Translations under genes and position numbers: made by a program | Source: Pseudomonas fluorescens | Lineage (GTDB): Bacteria; Pseudomonadota; Gammaproteobacteria; Pseudomonadales; Pseudomonadaceae | NCBI RefSeq assembly: GCF_902497775.2 | Contig: NZ_OZ024668.1 | Span: 5,502,326-5,566,325, forward strand | Direction: 5' to 3' | Length of the DNA stretch: 64,000 nt | Shown here: piece by piece, positions 29,400-38,680 of the stretch | Layout of the letters: each line of letters opens with the position of its first letter | Position numbering within the stretch: position 1 is the first letter of the stretch | Notes under the pieces: model-generated | The model's database searches: none | What the model was told of the DNA's origin: nothing | What the model saw: the letters and a program-made list of their open reading frames with translations, nothing else

Positions 29400-31313
29400 A
29401 TGGCGTACAGCTGTTCGATCGACGATGCCGTAGACCAGGTGCTGGCGCGCCTGCCCGCGCATATCCACATGGGCCTGCCGCTGGGGCTGGGCAAGCCCAA
29501 CCGGTTCGTCAATGCCCTGTATGCGCGGATCCGCCAGTTACCCGAGCGGCAACTGACTATCTACACCGCCTTGAGCCTGGGCCGGCCAGACCTGGGCGAC
29601 GGCTTGCAGCGGCGCTTCCTTGAGCCCTTCATCGAGCGGGTGTTCGCCGACTACCTCGAACTGGACTACCTGCACGACCTGCGCCGCGATCAGTTGCCGG
29701 CGAATATCCGTGTCGAGCAGTTCTTCATGCAGCCCGGCAGCCTGTTGCACAGCGCCATGGCCCAGCAGGACTACGTCAGCAGCAACTACAGCCATGCCGC
29801 CCGCGATATCAATGCCAAGGGCCTGAACCTGGTGGCGCAACTGGTTGCCGAAGACCCGGCGCATCCTGGCCATTTGAGCCTGAGCTGCAATCCGGACATC
29901 ACCCTTGACCTGCTGCCGATGATTGCCCGCCGCCGGGCAGCCGGTGAAACCATCCTCATACTCGGCCAGGTGCATGCCGAACTGCCGTACATGCCGGGCG
30001 CATCAGAGCTGCCGCGGGATGACTTCGACCTGCTGATCGACAGCCCGGAAAGCACCCGGTTGTTCTCCACGCCGAACATGCCGGTCACCACCCAGGACCA
30101 TTTCATCGGCCTGCACGCCAGCTCCCTGGTACGCGATGGCGGCACCCTGCAGATCGGTATTGGCGCCATGGGCGATGCGCTGACCGCCGGGCTGCTGGCA
30201 CGTCAGGCTGACAACGAGGCTTACCAGGCGTTGCTGGCAGATCTCGACCTCACGCCCTGGCAAACCCTGATCGCTCGCGAAGGCGGCATCCAGCCCTTCG
30301 CCCACGGCCTGTATGGTTGCAGCGAAATGTTCGTCAACGGCCTGCTGGCGCTGGTCGAAGCGGGGATTATTCGCCGCCCGGTCTACCCGGACGAGGCGCG
30401 CCAGCAGGCGGCCAACAAGGGTGAGCTGGATGATCAGGGCGTATTGGTGCATGGCGGCTTCTTTCTTGGCCCCCAGGCGTTTTACCAGCGCTTGCGGGAA
30501 ATGCCGCTTGGCCAGCGCAAGCGCTTCGCCATGAGCGCCATCAGCTACATCAACGAGCTGTACGGCCAGGAGTCGCTCAAGCGCCTGCAGCGTCGGGATG
30601 CGCGTTTTATCAACACGGTATTCACCATGACCTTGATGGGCGCCGGAGTCGCCGATCAGCTGGAAGACGGTCGGGTGCTCAGCGGGGTCGGCGGGCAGTA
30701 CAACTTCGTTGCCCAAGGCCATGCCCTTGAAGGCGCGCGCTCGATCCTGCTGCTGCGCAGTTGGCGTGAGGCGGGCGGTGAGGTCAGCTCCAACCTGGTT
30801 TGGGAATACGGCCACTGCACCATTCCCCGCCACTTGCGCGATATCGTCGTCAGCGAATACGGCATCGCCGACCTGCGTGGCCAGACCGATGCCGAGGTGA
30901 TTGCGCGGTTGCTGGCGATCACTGACTCGCGCTTTCAGCCCGAGCTGATCGAGCGGGCGCAGAAGGCCGGCAAGTTACCGAAGGATTTTTGCCTGGCGCC
31001 GCGCTTTACCGACAACAGCCCGCAGCGTTTGCAGGCGCTGCGCGACAGGCACGCACGGTTGTTCCCCGAGTATCCATTGGGCAGCGATTTCACCGCTGAG
31101 GAGCGCGATTTGTTGCGGGCGCTGAACTGGCTCAAGAGCAAGTTCAAGTTGAGCGAGGTGCTGGAACTGGGCAAGGCGGCGCTGGATGCACCGGAACCGG
31201 CGGCCTTCCGGGCGCAGTTGGCGCGGATGAACCTGGCGCAACCGCAGGGGCTGAAGGAGGACTTGTATCAGCGGTTGTTGCTGGCGGGGTTGCAGGCGAC
31301 GGCGTCCCTTTGA
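29400..31313 (+). CDS. Acetyl-CoA hydrolase/transferase family protein
   Basis: Protein of 637 residues of the CoA transferase (AcetylCoA_hydro) superfamily. The N-terminal half holds the CoA transferase fold (GLPLGLGKPNRFVNALY); the C-terminal half ends with family segments YLMGAG-like TLMGAGVADQLEDGRV, GGQYNFVAQGHAL and SEYGIADLRG. It may hydrolyse or transfer CoA between short-chain acids. About 100 residues longer than typical acetyl-CoA hydrolases. A GGAGG site precedes the start. Substrate unassigned. Confidence 0.85.
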   Translation: MAYSCSIDDAVDQVLARLPAHIHMGLPLGLGKPNRFVNALYARIRQLPERQLTIYTALSLGRPDLGDGLQRRFLEPFIERVFADYLELDYLHDLRRDQLPANIRVEQFFMQPGSLLHSAMAQQDYVSSNYSHAARDINAKGLNLVAQLVAEDPAHPGHLSLSCNPDITLDLLPMIARRRAAGETILILGQVHAELPYMPGASELPRDDFDLLIDSPESTRLFSTPNMPVTTQDHFIGLHASSLVRDGGTLQIGIGAMGDALTAGLLARQADNEAYQALLADLDLTPWQTLIAREGGIQPFAHGLYGCSEMFVNGLLALVEAGIIRRPVYPDEARQQAANKGELDDQGVLVHGGFFLGPQAFYQRLREMPLGQRKRFAMSAISYINELYGQESLKRLQRRDARFINTVFTMTLMGAGVADQLEDGRVLSGVGGQYNFVAQGHALEGARSILLLRSWREAGGEVSSNLVWEYGHCTIPRHLRDIVVSEYGIADLRGQTDAEVIARLLAITDSRFQPELIERAQKAGKLPKDFCLAPRFTDNSPQRLQALRDRHARLFPEYPLGSDFTAEERDLLRALNWLKSKFKLSEVLELGKAALDAPEPAAFRAQLARMNLAQPQGLKEDLYQRLLLAGLQATASL

Positions 31314-31320
31314 GGACGCT

Positions 31321-31389
31321 ATCGCTGGCAAGCCAGCTCCCCCAAGGTCCGCGGTATGCAGTACCTGTGGGAGCTGGCTTGCCAGCGAT
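31321..31389. repeat. REP palindrome, long perfect arms
   Basis: Two perfectly complementary 21-base arms (31321-31341, 31369-31389), beginning ATCGCTGGCAAGCC, separated by 27 bases. Lies between the convergent CoA-transferase and xpt genes. Confidence 0.9.
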
Positions 31390-31403
31390 GAGGCCAGCGC
31401 AAA

Positions 31404-32039
<636 letters not shown>

Positions 32040-34049
32040 CTAACGTTTGAGCATGGCACGGATATCGGCCAGTGCATTGTTGCCACGAGCGGCCTTCACT
32101 TCGGTCGGCGCATCGTCCAGGCCCTCCCAGGCCAGGTCGTCGTCGGGCAGTTCGTCCAGGAAGCGGCTCGGCGAACAATCGATGATCTCGCCGTACTGCT
32201 TGCGCTTGGCGGCAAAGGTGAAGGCCAGGGTCTGACGTGCGCGGGTAATCCCGACGTAGGCCAAGCGCCGTTCTTCTTCAATCGTGTCGGCTTCGATGCT
32301 GGAACGGTGGGGGAGGATTTCCTCTTCCATGCCCATGATGAACACGTAGGGGAATTCCAGGCCCTTGGAGGCGTGCAGGGTCATCATCTGCACACCTTCG
32401 GCGCCGTCTTCCTCTTCCTGCTGGCGCTCGAGCATGTCGCGCAGCACCAGCTTGCCGATGGCTTCCTCGATGGTCATGCCACCGTCTTCGTCTTTCTCGA
32501 GGGTGTTTTTCAACGCCTCGATCAGGAACCAGACGTTGCTCATGCGAAAATCCGCAGCCTTGTCGCTGGAGCTGTTGGTGCGAATCCAGTTCTCGTAGTC
32601 GATGTCCATGATCATGCTGCGCAGCGCAGCAATCGGATCTTCCAGGGCAACCTGCTCGCGGACCTTGTCCATCCAGCGCTTGAAGCGCTGCAGGCGGTCG
32701 GTGTAGCGGCTGTCCAAGTGCTCGCCGAGGCCCAGTTCCTCGCTGGCGGCGTACATCGAAACCTTACGCTCGGTGGCGTAGTTGCCGAGTTTTTCCAGGG
32801 TGGTCGAGCCGATTTCCCGGCGCGGTACGTTGATCACCCGCAGGTAGGCGTTGTCGTCGTCCGGGTTGACCAGCAGGCGGAAGTAAGCCATCAGGTCTTT
32901 GACTTCCTGGCGTCCGAAGAAGCTGTTGCCGCCCGACAGGCGATACGGCACCTGGTGGTGCTGCAGCTTCAGCTCGATCAGCTTGGCCTGGTAGTTGCCC
33001 CGGTAAAGAATGGCGAAGTCGCTGTAGGGGCGGTCGGTGCGCAGGTGCAGGCTGAGGATCTCCATGGCTACTCGTTCGGCCTCGGCTTCCTCGTTTTTGC
33101 AGCGGATTACGCGGATCTCGTCGCCGTGGCCCATCTCGCTCCACAGCTGCTTTTCGAAGGCATGCGGGTTGTTCGAGATGAGCACGTTGGCGCAGCGCAG
33201 GATACGGCTGGTGGAGCGGTAGTTCTGCTCGAGCATCACCACTTTCAGCGACGGGTAGTCGTCCTTGAGCAGCATCAGGTTCTCGGGCCGCGCCCCGCGC
33301 CAGGCGTAGATCGACTGATCGTCGTCGCCGACCACGGTGAACTGGTTGCGCGTGCCGATCAGCATCTTCACCAGCAGGTACTGGCTGGCGTTGGTGTCCT
33401 GGTATTCGTCGACCAGCAGGTAACGCACCTTGTTCTGCCACTTCTCGAGGACATCGGGGTTGTCCTGGAACAGCTTGACCGGCAGCAGGATCAGGTCGTC
33501 GAAGTCCACCGCGTTGAACGCCCGCAGGGTGCGCTGGTAGTGCGCATAGACCACTGCGGCGGTCTGTTCCTTGGGGTTGCGGGCGTTTTCCAGGGCTTCG
33601 GGCGGCAGGATCAGGTCGTTCTTCCAGGCGCCGATCATGTTCTTGATCTCGTCGACGCCGTCGTCGCCCGAGTATTCCTTCTGCATGATGTCGGTCATCA
33701 GGGCTTTGACGTCGGTCTCGTCGAAGATCGAGAAGCCTGGTTTGAAGCCCAGCCGTTCATGCTCCTTGCGGATGATGTTCAGGCCCAGGTTGTGGAAGGT
33801 CGACACGGTCAGGCCGCGGCCTTCGCCCTTGCGCAGCAGGGTGCCGACCCGCTCTTTCATCTCTCGCGCGGCCTTGTTGGTGAAGGTCATGGCCACGATG
33901 TACTGGGCACGGATGCCGCAGTTCTGGATCAGGTGCGCGATCTTGCGGGTGATCACGCTGGTTTTGCCGGAGCCAGCACCAGCGAGCACCAAAAGAGGGC
34001 CGCCGACGTAGTTCACGGCTTCTTGTTGCCGGGGGTTGAGTCGGGACAT
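32040..34049 (-). CDS. rep: ATP-dependent DNA helicase Rep
   Basis: Superfamily 1A 3'-to-5' helicase of 669 residues that supports replication-fork progress. It has Walker A AGAGSGKTSV near residue 25, motif II DEYQDTN near 221, motif III VVGDDDQSIYAWRGA near 238 and motif VI VGITRARQTL near 601. It lacks a UvrD-type C-terminal extension. It is divergent from the GGDEF-EAL gene. Confidence 0.96.
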   Translation of the reverse strand: MSRLNPRQQEAVNYVGGPLLVLAGAGSGKTSVITRKIAHLIQNCGIRAQYIVAMTFTNKAAREMKERVGTLLRKGEGRGLTVSTFHNLGLNIIRKEHERLGFKPGFSIFDETDVKALMTDIMQKEYSGDDGVDEIKNMIGAWKNDLILPPEALENARNPKEQTAAVVYAHYQRTLRAFNAVDFDDLILLPVKLFQDNPDVLEKWQNKVRYLLVDEYQDTNASQYLLVKMLIGTRNQFTVVGDDDQSIYAWRGARPENLMLLKDDYPSLKVVMLEQNYRSTSRILRCANVLISNNPHAFEKQLWSEMGHGDEIRVIRCKNEEAEAERVAMEILSLHLRTDRPYSDFAILYRGNYQAKLIELKLQHHQVPYRLSGGNSFFGRQEVKDLMAYFRLLVNPDDDNAYLRVINVPRREIGSTTLEKLGNYATERKVSMYAASEELGLGEHLDSRYTDRLQRFKRWMDKVREQVALEDPIAALRSMIMDIDYENWIRTNSSSDKAADFRMSNVWFLIEALKNTLEKDEDGGMTIEEAIGKLVLRDMLERQQEEEDGAEGVQMMTLHASKGLEFPYVFIMGMEEEILPHRSSIEADTIEEERRLAYVGITRARQTLAFTFAAKRKQYGEIIDCSPSRFLDELPDDDLAWEGLDDAPTEVKAARGNNALADIRAMLKR

Positions 34050-34229
34050 GACGAAAACCGGGGACGCTAGAAAAATAGCCGGGCATTTTAGCAGGGGTAG
34101 AAAGTTTCTGCCGCGACCGTCTGACAGTGTGACGTACCACGCGATCTAAATTTGCCGCATTTGATACTTTCCCGCAGGATGCGTGGCGAAACCTGCGGGA
34201 TGTCGGCAATGGAATGGCATGACTTTAAG

Positions 34230-34244
34230 TGAAAATCATTTTCA
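34230..34244. promoter_or_regulatory. Fur-box-like palindrome
   Basis: TGAAAATCATTTTCA is a perfect palindrome around a central C, followed by TTAATGG. It resembles the AAT-rich, palindromic Fur box. It lies about 70 bases before the GGDEF-EAL start codon and about 180 bases before rep. Fur control is inferred. Confidence 0.45.
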
Positions 34245-34314
34245 TTAATGGTTTAGGATACGCATTCTCGCTGCCCATCGTCATTTGACTGCGCCTACGT
34301 CCTAAGGAGCCAGC

Positions 34315-35979
34315 TTGTCTACGCCCGTCGAACCCTTGCGTTTGCTCCTGCTGGCCGATGAGCCGGAATGGGCCACGGTCTTGCGCGAGTGTCTGCTGCC
34401 GATGGCGGGCCAGGCGGTATTGCTCACTGCTCCGAACTGGGAGGCGGTCGACACCCTGTTCGCCAATGACCGCAATGCGCTGGTGCTGGCGACCCCGCAA
34501 CTGCAGCCGGCGCCCGGGCGCTGCGTACTGCCGATGGTGCTGCTGCTTGAGCATGAGCCGCAGGTGCCGCCGCCGGGTGTCAGCGACTGGCTGATTCTTG
34601 ATCAGCTCAACAGTAATATCCTGCGCCGCAGCCTGCGCCATGTTCGCGAGCGCGGCGTTCTCGAAGCGACCCTGCAACGTTTGGCTGAACAAGACCCGCT
34701 GACCGGCATCGCCAACCGCCAGGGTTTTCAGACCCTGCTGGCCGCGCGTCTGGCCGATAACGAAGGGCGCGGTGTCGCCCTCGGGCATCTGGACCTCGAC
34801 AACTTTCGCCATGCCAACGATGCCCTTGGCCATCAGGCCGGCGACCGGCTGATCCTGCAGGTGGTGGGGCGGCTGAAAAGCCAGCTTGAAGCCGGTGACC
34901 AGGTCGCGCGCCTGGGCAGCGACGAGTTCGCCCTGTTGATCGATACCCGCCGCGAGCCGCAGCGCGCCGAATGGATGGCCGAGCGCATCACCGAAGCCCT
35001 GGCCGAGCCCTATTGGATAGACGGCGAAAGCCTGCTGCTCGGCTGTAGCCTGGGGGTCGCCCACGCTCGCGCCCAAGGTGGCGCCGACCCGCTGATGTGG
35101 CATGCACACATCGCCATGCAGCAGGCCAAGAGCACTCAGGGTTGTACCTTCCACGTCTTCAACGAACGCATCAACCGCAACGCCCGCAGTCTTGCCGACC
35201 TGGAAAGCGAACTGCGCCGGGCGCTGCGTCGTGACGAACTGGAACTGCATTACCAGCCGCGGTTGAACCTGGCCGACGGGCGCATCGTCGGCCTCGAAGC
35301 CCTGGTGCGCTGGCGCCATGCCGAACGCGGGCTGCTGCCGCCCAGCGAGTTCGTGCCGTTGGCCGAGCAGAGCGGGCTGATCGTGCCCTTGGGCTACTGG
35401 GTGATTTCCCGCGCCCTGCGCGACATGCAGGCGCTGCGCGAGCAAGGCCTGGCGCCGCTGCACATGGCGGTCAACCTGTCGTTTCGCCAGTTCCAGGACA
35501 GCCAGCTGTTGGCGACCCTGAGCCGGCTGATCATCGAACATGGCGTCGATGCCCGCTGGCTGGAGTTCGAACTCACCGAAACCGCAGTGATGCGCCGCAA
35601 CGACCTGGTCAAGCAGACCATGGATGCCCTCGGGCGCCTGGGCGTGCGCTTTTCCCTGGATGACTTCGGTACCGGCTTCTCGTCGTTCGTGCACCTCAAC
35701 AGCTTGCCGATCACCTTGCTCAAGGTCGATCGCAGCTTTGTCGGCGGCATGGAGCAGCGCGAAGAAAACCGCAAACTGGTGCATGCGATGATCAACCTGG
35801 CGCACAACCTCAACCTTGAGGTGGTGGCCGAGGGTGTGGAGACCGTGGAGCAAATGGACCTGCTGCGCAGTTTCGATTGTGACCAGGTGCAGGGGTTTCT
35901 AATCAGCCGGCCGTTACCGATTGATGAGTTGATGGAGTATTTGCTGCGTGGGCCAGTGCAGCAGTCGGTGGCTTTGTAG
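34315..35979 (+). CDS. GGDEF-EAL protein, likely c-di-GMP phosphodiesterase
   Basis: Protein of 554 residues. The N-terminal ~130 residues are receiver-like without a recognisable phospho-acceptor; a GGDEF domain follows whose signature is GSDEF (residues 201-205) rather than GGDEF, and then an EAL domain with an intact EAL motif beginning at Glu328 and the DDFGTGFSS loop. The intact EAL domain predicts c-di-GMP hydrolysis; the GGDEF part may bind GTP or be weakly active. The start is TTG with an AAGGAG site. Fur-box-like sequence upstream suggests iron control. Confidence 0.88.
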   Translation: MSTPVEPLRLLLLADEPEWATVLRECLLPMAGQAVLLTAPNWEAVDTLFANDRNALVLATPQLQPAPGRCVLPMVLLLEHEPQVPPPGVSDWLILDQLNSNILRRSLRHVRERGVLEATLQRLAEQDPLTGIANRQGFQTLLAARLADNEGRGVALGHLDLDNFRHANDALGHQAGDRLILQVVGRLKSQLEAGDQVARLGSDEFALLIDTRREPQRAEWMAERITEALAEPYWIDGESLLLGCSLGVAHARAQGGADPLMWHAHIAMQQAKSTQGCTFHVFNERINRNARSLADLESELRRALRRDELELHYQPRLNLADGRIVGLEALVRWRHAERGLLPPSEFVPLAEQSGLIVPLGYWVISRALRDMQALREQGLAPLHMAVNLSFRQFQDSQLLATLSRLIIEHGVDARWLEFELTETAVMRRNDLVKQTMDALGRLGVRFSLDDFGTGFSSFVHLNSLPITLLKVDRSFVGGMEQREENRKLVHAMINLAHNLNLEVVAEGVETVEQMDLLRSFDCDQVQGFLISRPLPIDELMEYLLRGPVQQSVAL

Positions 35980-36002
35980 ATTCTGGGGCTGCTTTGCAGC
36001 CC

Positions 36003-36028
36003 ATCGCTGGCAAGTCCAGCTCCCACAG
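36003..36028. repeat. Single REP unit
   Basis: ATCGCTGGCAAGTCCAGCTC is a single, slightly degenerate copy of the arm seen at 31321, placed between convergent genes. Confidence 0.65.
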
Positions 36029-36033
36029 GGCCC

Positions 36034-37425
36034 TCAAATCACCGAAGCAGTCACCTTGTTCACTCCGCCGGCACTGCCCAGCAAACGCTTCATTCGCCAT
36101 TCGAACGCCAGGGTCAGGCTTACCGCCGCACACGCCAGGCCCAGCGCCAGCCCCCACCACACGCCCACCGCACCCAGACCGAGGTTGAACGCCAGCAACC
36201 AGGCCGCCGGCGCACCAATCACCCAGTAGCAGAACAGCCCGACCAGGAAGGTGGTCTTGGCATCCTTGAGCCCACGGATCGACCCCATGGCGATGGTCTG
36301 GACGCCATCGAACAGCTCGAACCAGGCGGCAACCATCAGCAGGCTCACTGCCAGCTGGATGATCTCGGCAAAGGCCGGGTCACCGTGGTCGAGGAACAGC
36401 CCCACCAGCGGGTCTGGCAGCAACCAGAAGAGGATGGCGAACATCAGCATCATCGTCGCGCCAAAGCCAATCCCGACCCGGCCGGCATGCCGGGCGCCCA
36501 GGAGGTTATCGGCGCCGTAATAAAGCCCTACACGCATGGTCACGGCGTACGACAAGCCGGCCGGAATCATGAACGCAGTTGAGACAATCTGCAGGGCAAT
36601 CTGGTGCGCGGCAAGCTCGGTGCTGCCGAGTACGCCCATGCACAGCGCGGCGAAGGCGAACAGGCCGACCTCGACGGTGTAGGTACCACCAATCGGCAGG
36701 CCCAGGCGCCACAGCTCGCGCAAGGCCGGCCACGACGGGCGGCTCAGGCCCTGGCGAATCGGGTAGGGTGCATAGGCCGGGTGCCAGCGGATATACAACG
36801 CCATGGCCACGGCCATGCAGTTGGCAACGATCGCGGTCACCAGGCCGATGCCCACCAAGCCGAGTTTCGGCAGGCCGAACATGCCCTCGATCAAGGCGTA
36901 GTTGAGCAGGAAGTTGGCCACCGTGCCGATCAGGCTGATGACCATCACCGGCGTCGAGCGGCCAATGGCGCTGGTAAAGCCGCGTAGGGCCATGAAGCTC
37001 AGGTAGCCGGGCAGGGCAAACGGCAGCAACAGCAGGAACTGCGCGGCGGCCTCGACGTTGTTCGGGCTCTGGCCGAGCAGTAGCAGCACCGGCTCCAGGT
37101 TCCACAGCGCCAGCGCGGCCACCAGGGCCATGACCCAGGCCAGCCACAACCCGGCCTGGGTCAGGCGGGTGGCGCCGGCGATGTCACTGGCACCTTTGCG
37201 AATCGCCACCAGGGTGCCGACCGCGGCGATCACGCCCAGGCAGAAAATCGACACGAACGAATAGCTCGCCGCACCCAGGCCGCCACCGGCCAGCGCCTGC
37301 GGGCTGATGCGGGCCATCATCAGGGTGTCGGTGAGCACCATCAGCATGTGCGCCAACTGCGAGGCAATCAGCGGCCCGGCCAGGCGCAGCAAAGCCTTGA
37401 GTTCTTGGGTCGGCGCAGCCTGCAT
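36034..37425 (-). CDS. MATE-family efflux pump
   Basis: Inner-membrane multidrug/toxin extrusion protein of 463 residues with about 12 hydrophobic segments, of the NorM type (LLRLAGPLIASQLAHMLMVLTDTLMMARI at the N-terminus). MATE pumps exchange Na+ or H+ for cationic drugs. It is divergent from a LysR gene that may regulate it, across a 155-base gap with two DnaA boxes. Substrate unknown. Confidence 0.88.
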   Translation of the reverse strand: MQAAPTQELKALLRLAGPLIASQLAHMLMVLTDTLMMARISPQALAGGGLGAASYSFVSIFCLGVIAAVGTLVAIRKGASDIAGATRLTQAGLWLAWVMALVAALALWNLEPVLLLLGQSPNNVEAAAQFLLLLPFALPGYLSFMALRGFTSAIGRSTPVMVISLIGTVANFLLNYALIEGMFGLPKLGLVGIGLVTAIVANCMAVAMALYIRWHPAYAPYPIRQGLSRPSWPALRELWRLGLPIGGTYTVEVGLFAFAALCMGVLGSTELAAHQIALQIVSTAFMIPAGLSYAVTMRVGLYYGADNLLGARHAGRVGIGFGATMMLMFAILFWLLPDPLVGLFLDHGDPAFAEIIQLAVSLLMVAAWFELFDGVQTIAMGSIRGLKDAKTTFLVGLFCYWVIGAPAAWLLAFNLGLGAVGVWWGLALGLACAAVSLTLAFEWRMKRLLGSAGGVNKVTASVI

Positions 37426-37484
37426 GGAGTCGTCCTTTTCTTACGCGATAGATTCAAAGCGTGAAAGTCTGAGGCTTCGTGCGG

Positions 37485-37493
37485 TTATCCACA
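37485..37493 (+). promoter_or_regulatory. Consensus DnaA box
   Basis: TTATCCACA matches the strongest DnaA-box form. It is part of a 12-bp perfect inverted repeat (GGTTATCCACAA at 37483) with the second box at 37556. Confidence 0.55.
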
Positions 37494-37555
37494 AAAGGAA
37501 AATAGCGATGGTTGGCATGATTAAAACTCATGGGGGTATGATCCTGGCGATCGCT

Positions 37556-37564
37556 TGTGGATAA
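37556..37564 (-). promoter_or_regulatory. Consensus DnaA box, inverted
   Basis: TGTGGATAA is the reverse complement of TTATCCACA, ending 17 bases before the LysR start codon. It pairs with the box at 37485. Confidence 0.55.
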
Positions 37565-37580
37565 CCTGGAGCCCGTCGTC

Positions 37581-38525
37581 ATGTCTCGCCGTTTACCGCC
37601 TTTGTACGCATTGCGGGCTTTCGAAGCGGCCGCCCGGCACAGTTCGTTCACCTGTGCCGCAGATGAGTTATCGATAACCCAGAGTGCGGTCAGCCGGCAC
37701 ATTCGCACCCTCGAAGAACACTTCGCCTGCCGTTTATTCGTGCGCAATGGCCGCAGCCTGCAGCTCAGCGAAGCGGCGCGTTTGCTCTTGCCGGGGGTTC
37801 GCGAAGGCTTTGCCGCGCTGGAGCGGGCCTGCAACACCTTGCGCAGCGAAGACGACATCCTGCGCATGAAGGCCCCGTCGACCCTGACCATGCGCTGGCT
37901 GCTGGCGCGCCTGAGCCGCTTTCGCCACCTGCAGCCGGGCAACGAGGTGCAACTGACCAGCGCTTGGATGGATGTCGATCATGTCGATTTCAACCACGAG
38001 CCTTTCGACTGTGCGGTGTTGCTCAGCGACGGTCACTTTCCGCCGGATTGGGAGGTCAAGCGGCTGTTCTCCGAGCTGCTGATCCCGGTCGGTGCGCCGG
38101 AGCTGCTCAAGGAAGGCGCCTGGGACGAGCGGCGCCTGGCCGGCGTCGAGCTGCTGCATCCGACCCCCGACAAACGCGACTGGCGCAGCTGGCTGGCGCG
38201 CATGGACCTTACCGACAAGGTTTCACTCAAGGGTGGCCAGGTGTTCGACACCCTGGAGCTGGGCATGATTGCTGCCGCCCGGGGCTACGGTGTGTCCATG
38301 GGCGACTTGCTGATGGTTGCCGAGGATGTAGCCCAGGGCCGGCTCAGCCTGCCGTGGCCGACAGCAGTGGCCAGTGGCCTGGACTACTACCTGGTCTGGC
38401 CCAGAACCCGCCCCGGTGGCGAACGGCTGCGGCGCTTGAGCGACTTTCTGCAAGGCGAGGCAGATTCCATGGACCTGCCCAAGGTGGAAATACTGGGCTT
38501 ATCAGCGCCAATCGGAACCAGTTGA
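37581..38525 (+). CDS. LysR-family regulator, GcvA-like
   Basis: Regulator of 314 residues. The N-terminal HTH is ALRAFEAAARHSSFTCAADELSITQSAVSRHI and the rest is a substrate-binding domain of the GcvA subfamily. It is divergent from the MATE pump and upstream of the chemoreceptor. The ATG at 37581 fits the LysR N-terminus better than an upstream frame extension that would cover the second DnaA box. Effector unknown. Confidence 0.88.
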   Translation: MSRRLPPLYALRAFEAAARHSSFTCAADELSITQSAVSRHIRTLEEHFACRLFVRNGRSLQLSEAARLLLPGVREGFAALERACNTLRSEDDILRMKAPSTLTMRWLLARLSRFRHLQPGNEVQLTSAWMDVDHVDFNHEPFDCAVLLSDGHFPPDWEVKRLFSELLIPVGAPELLKEGAWDERRLAGVELLHPTPDKRDWRSWLARMDLTDKVSLKGGQVFDTLELGMIAAARGYGVSMGDLLMVAEDVAQGRLSLPWPTAVASGLDYYLVWPRTRPGGERLRRLSDFLQGEADSMDLPKVEILGLSAPIGTS

Positions 38526-38680
38526 ACGTTTGCGCGGGATAACCCTGCTGCACACTCAAGTATTACCGCGCGCCGCCGAAGCAGAGGCATCAGAGCCACG
38601 CCTAGAGGGTTCGATTCCCGTATCGATGCGGGCGGTCAGCGTGATCAGGACGATCCCGGCCCCTCTTGCCAGGAGCTTCC

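Noticed and set aside
32307..34070. 587-codon plus-strand frame antisense to rep
   Set aside because: Rep has all helicase motifs; the opposite frame is a shadow rich in Val/Gln/Asp.
34225..35853. 542-codon minus-strand frame antisense to the GGDEF-EAL gene
   Set aside because: Shadow frame; ends in the Fur-like intergenic region without a start signal.
38596..38632. Sequence resembling a tRNA T-arm (GGGTTCGATTCCCG)
   Set aside because: No matching D-arm, anticodon arm, acceptor stem or CCA could be assembled around it; no integration repeat seen.
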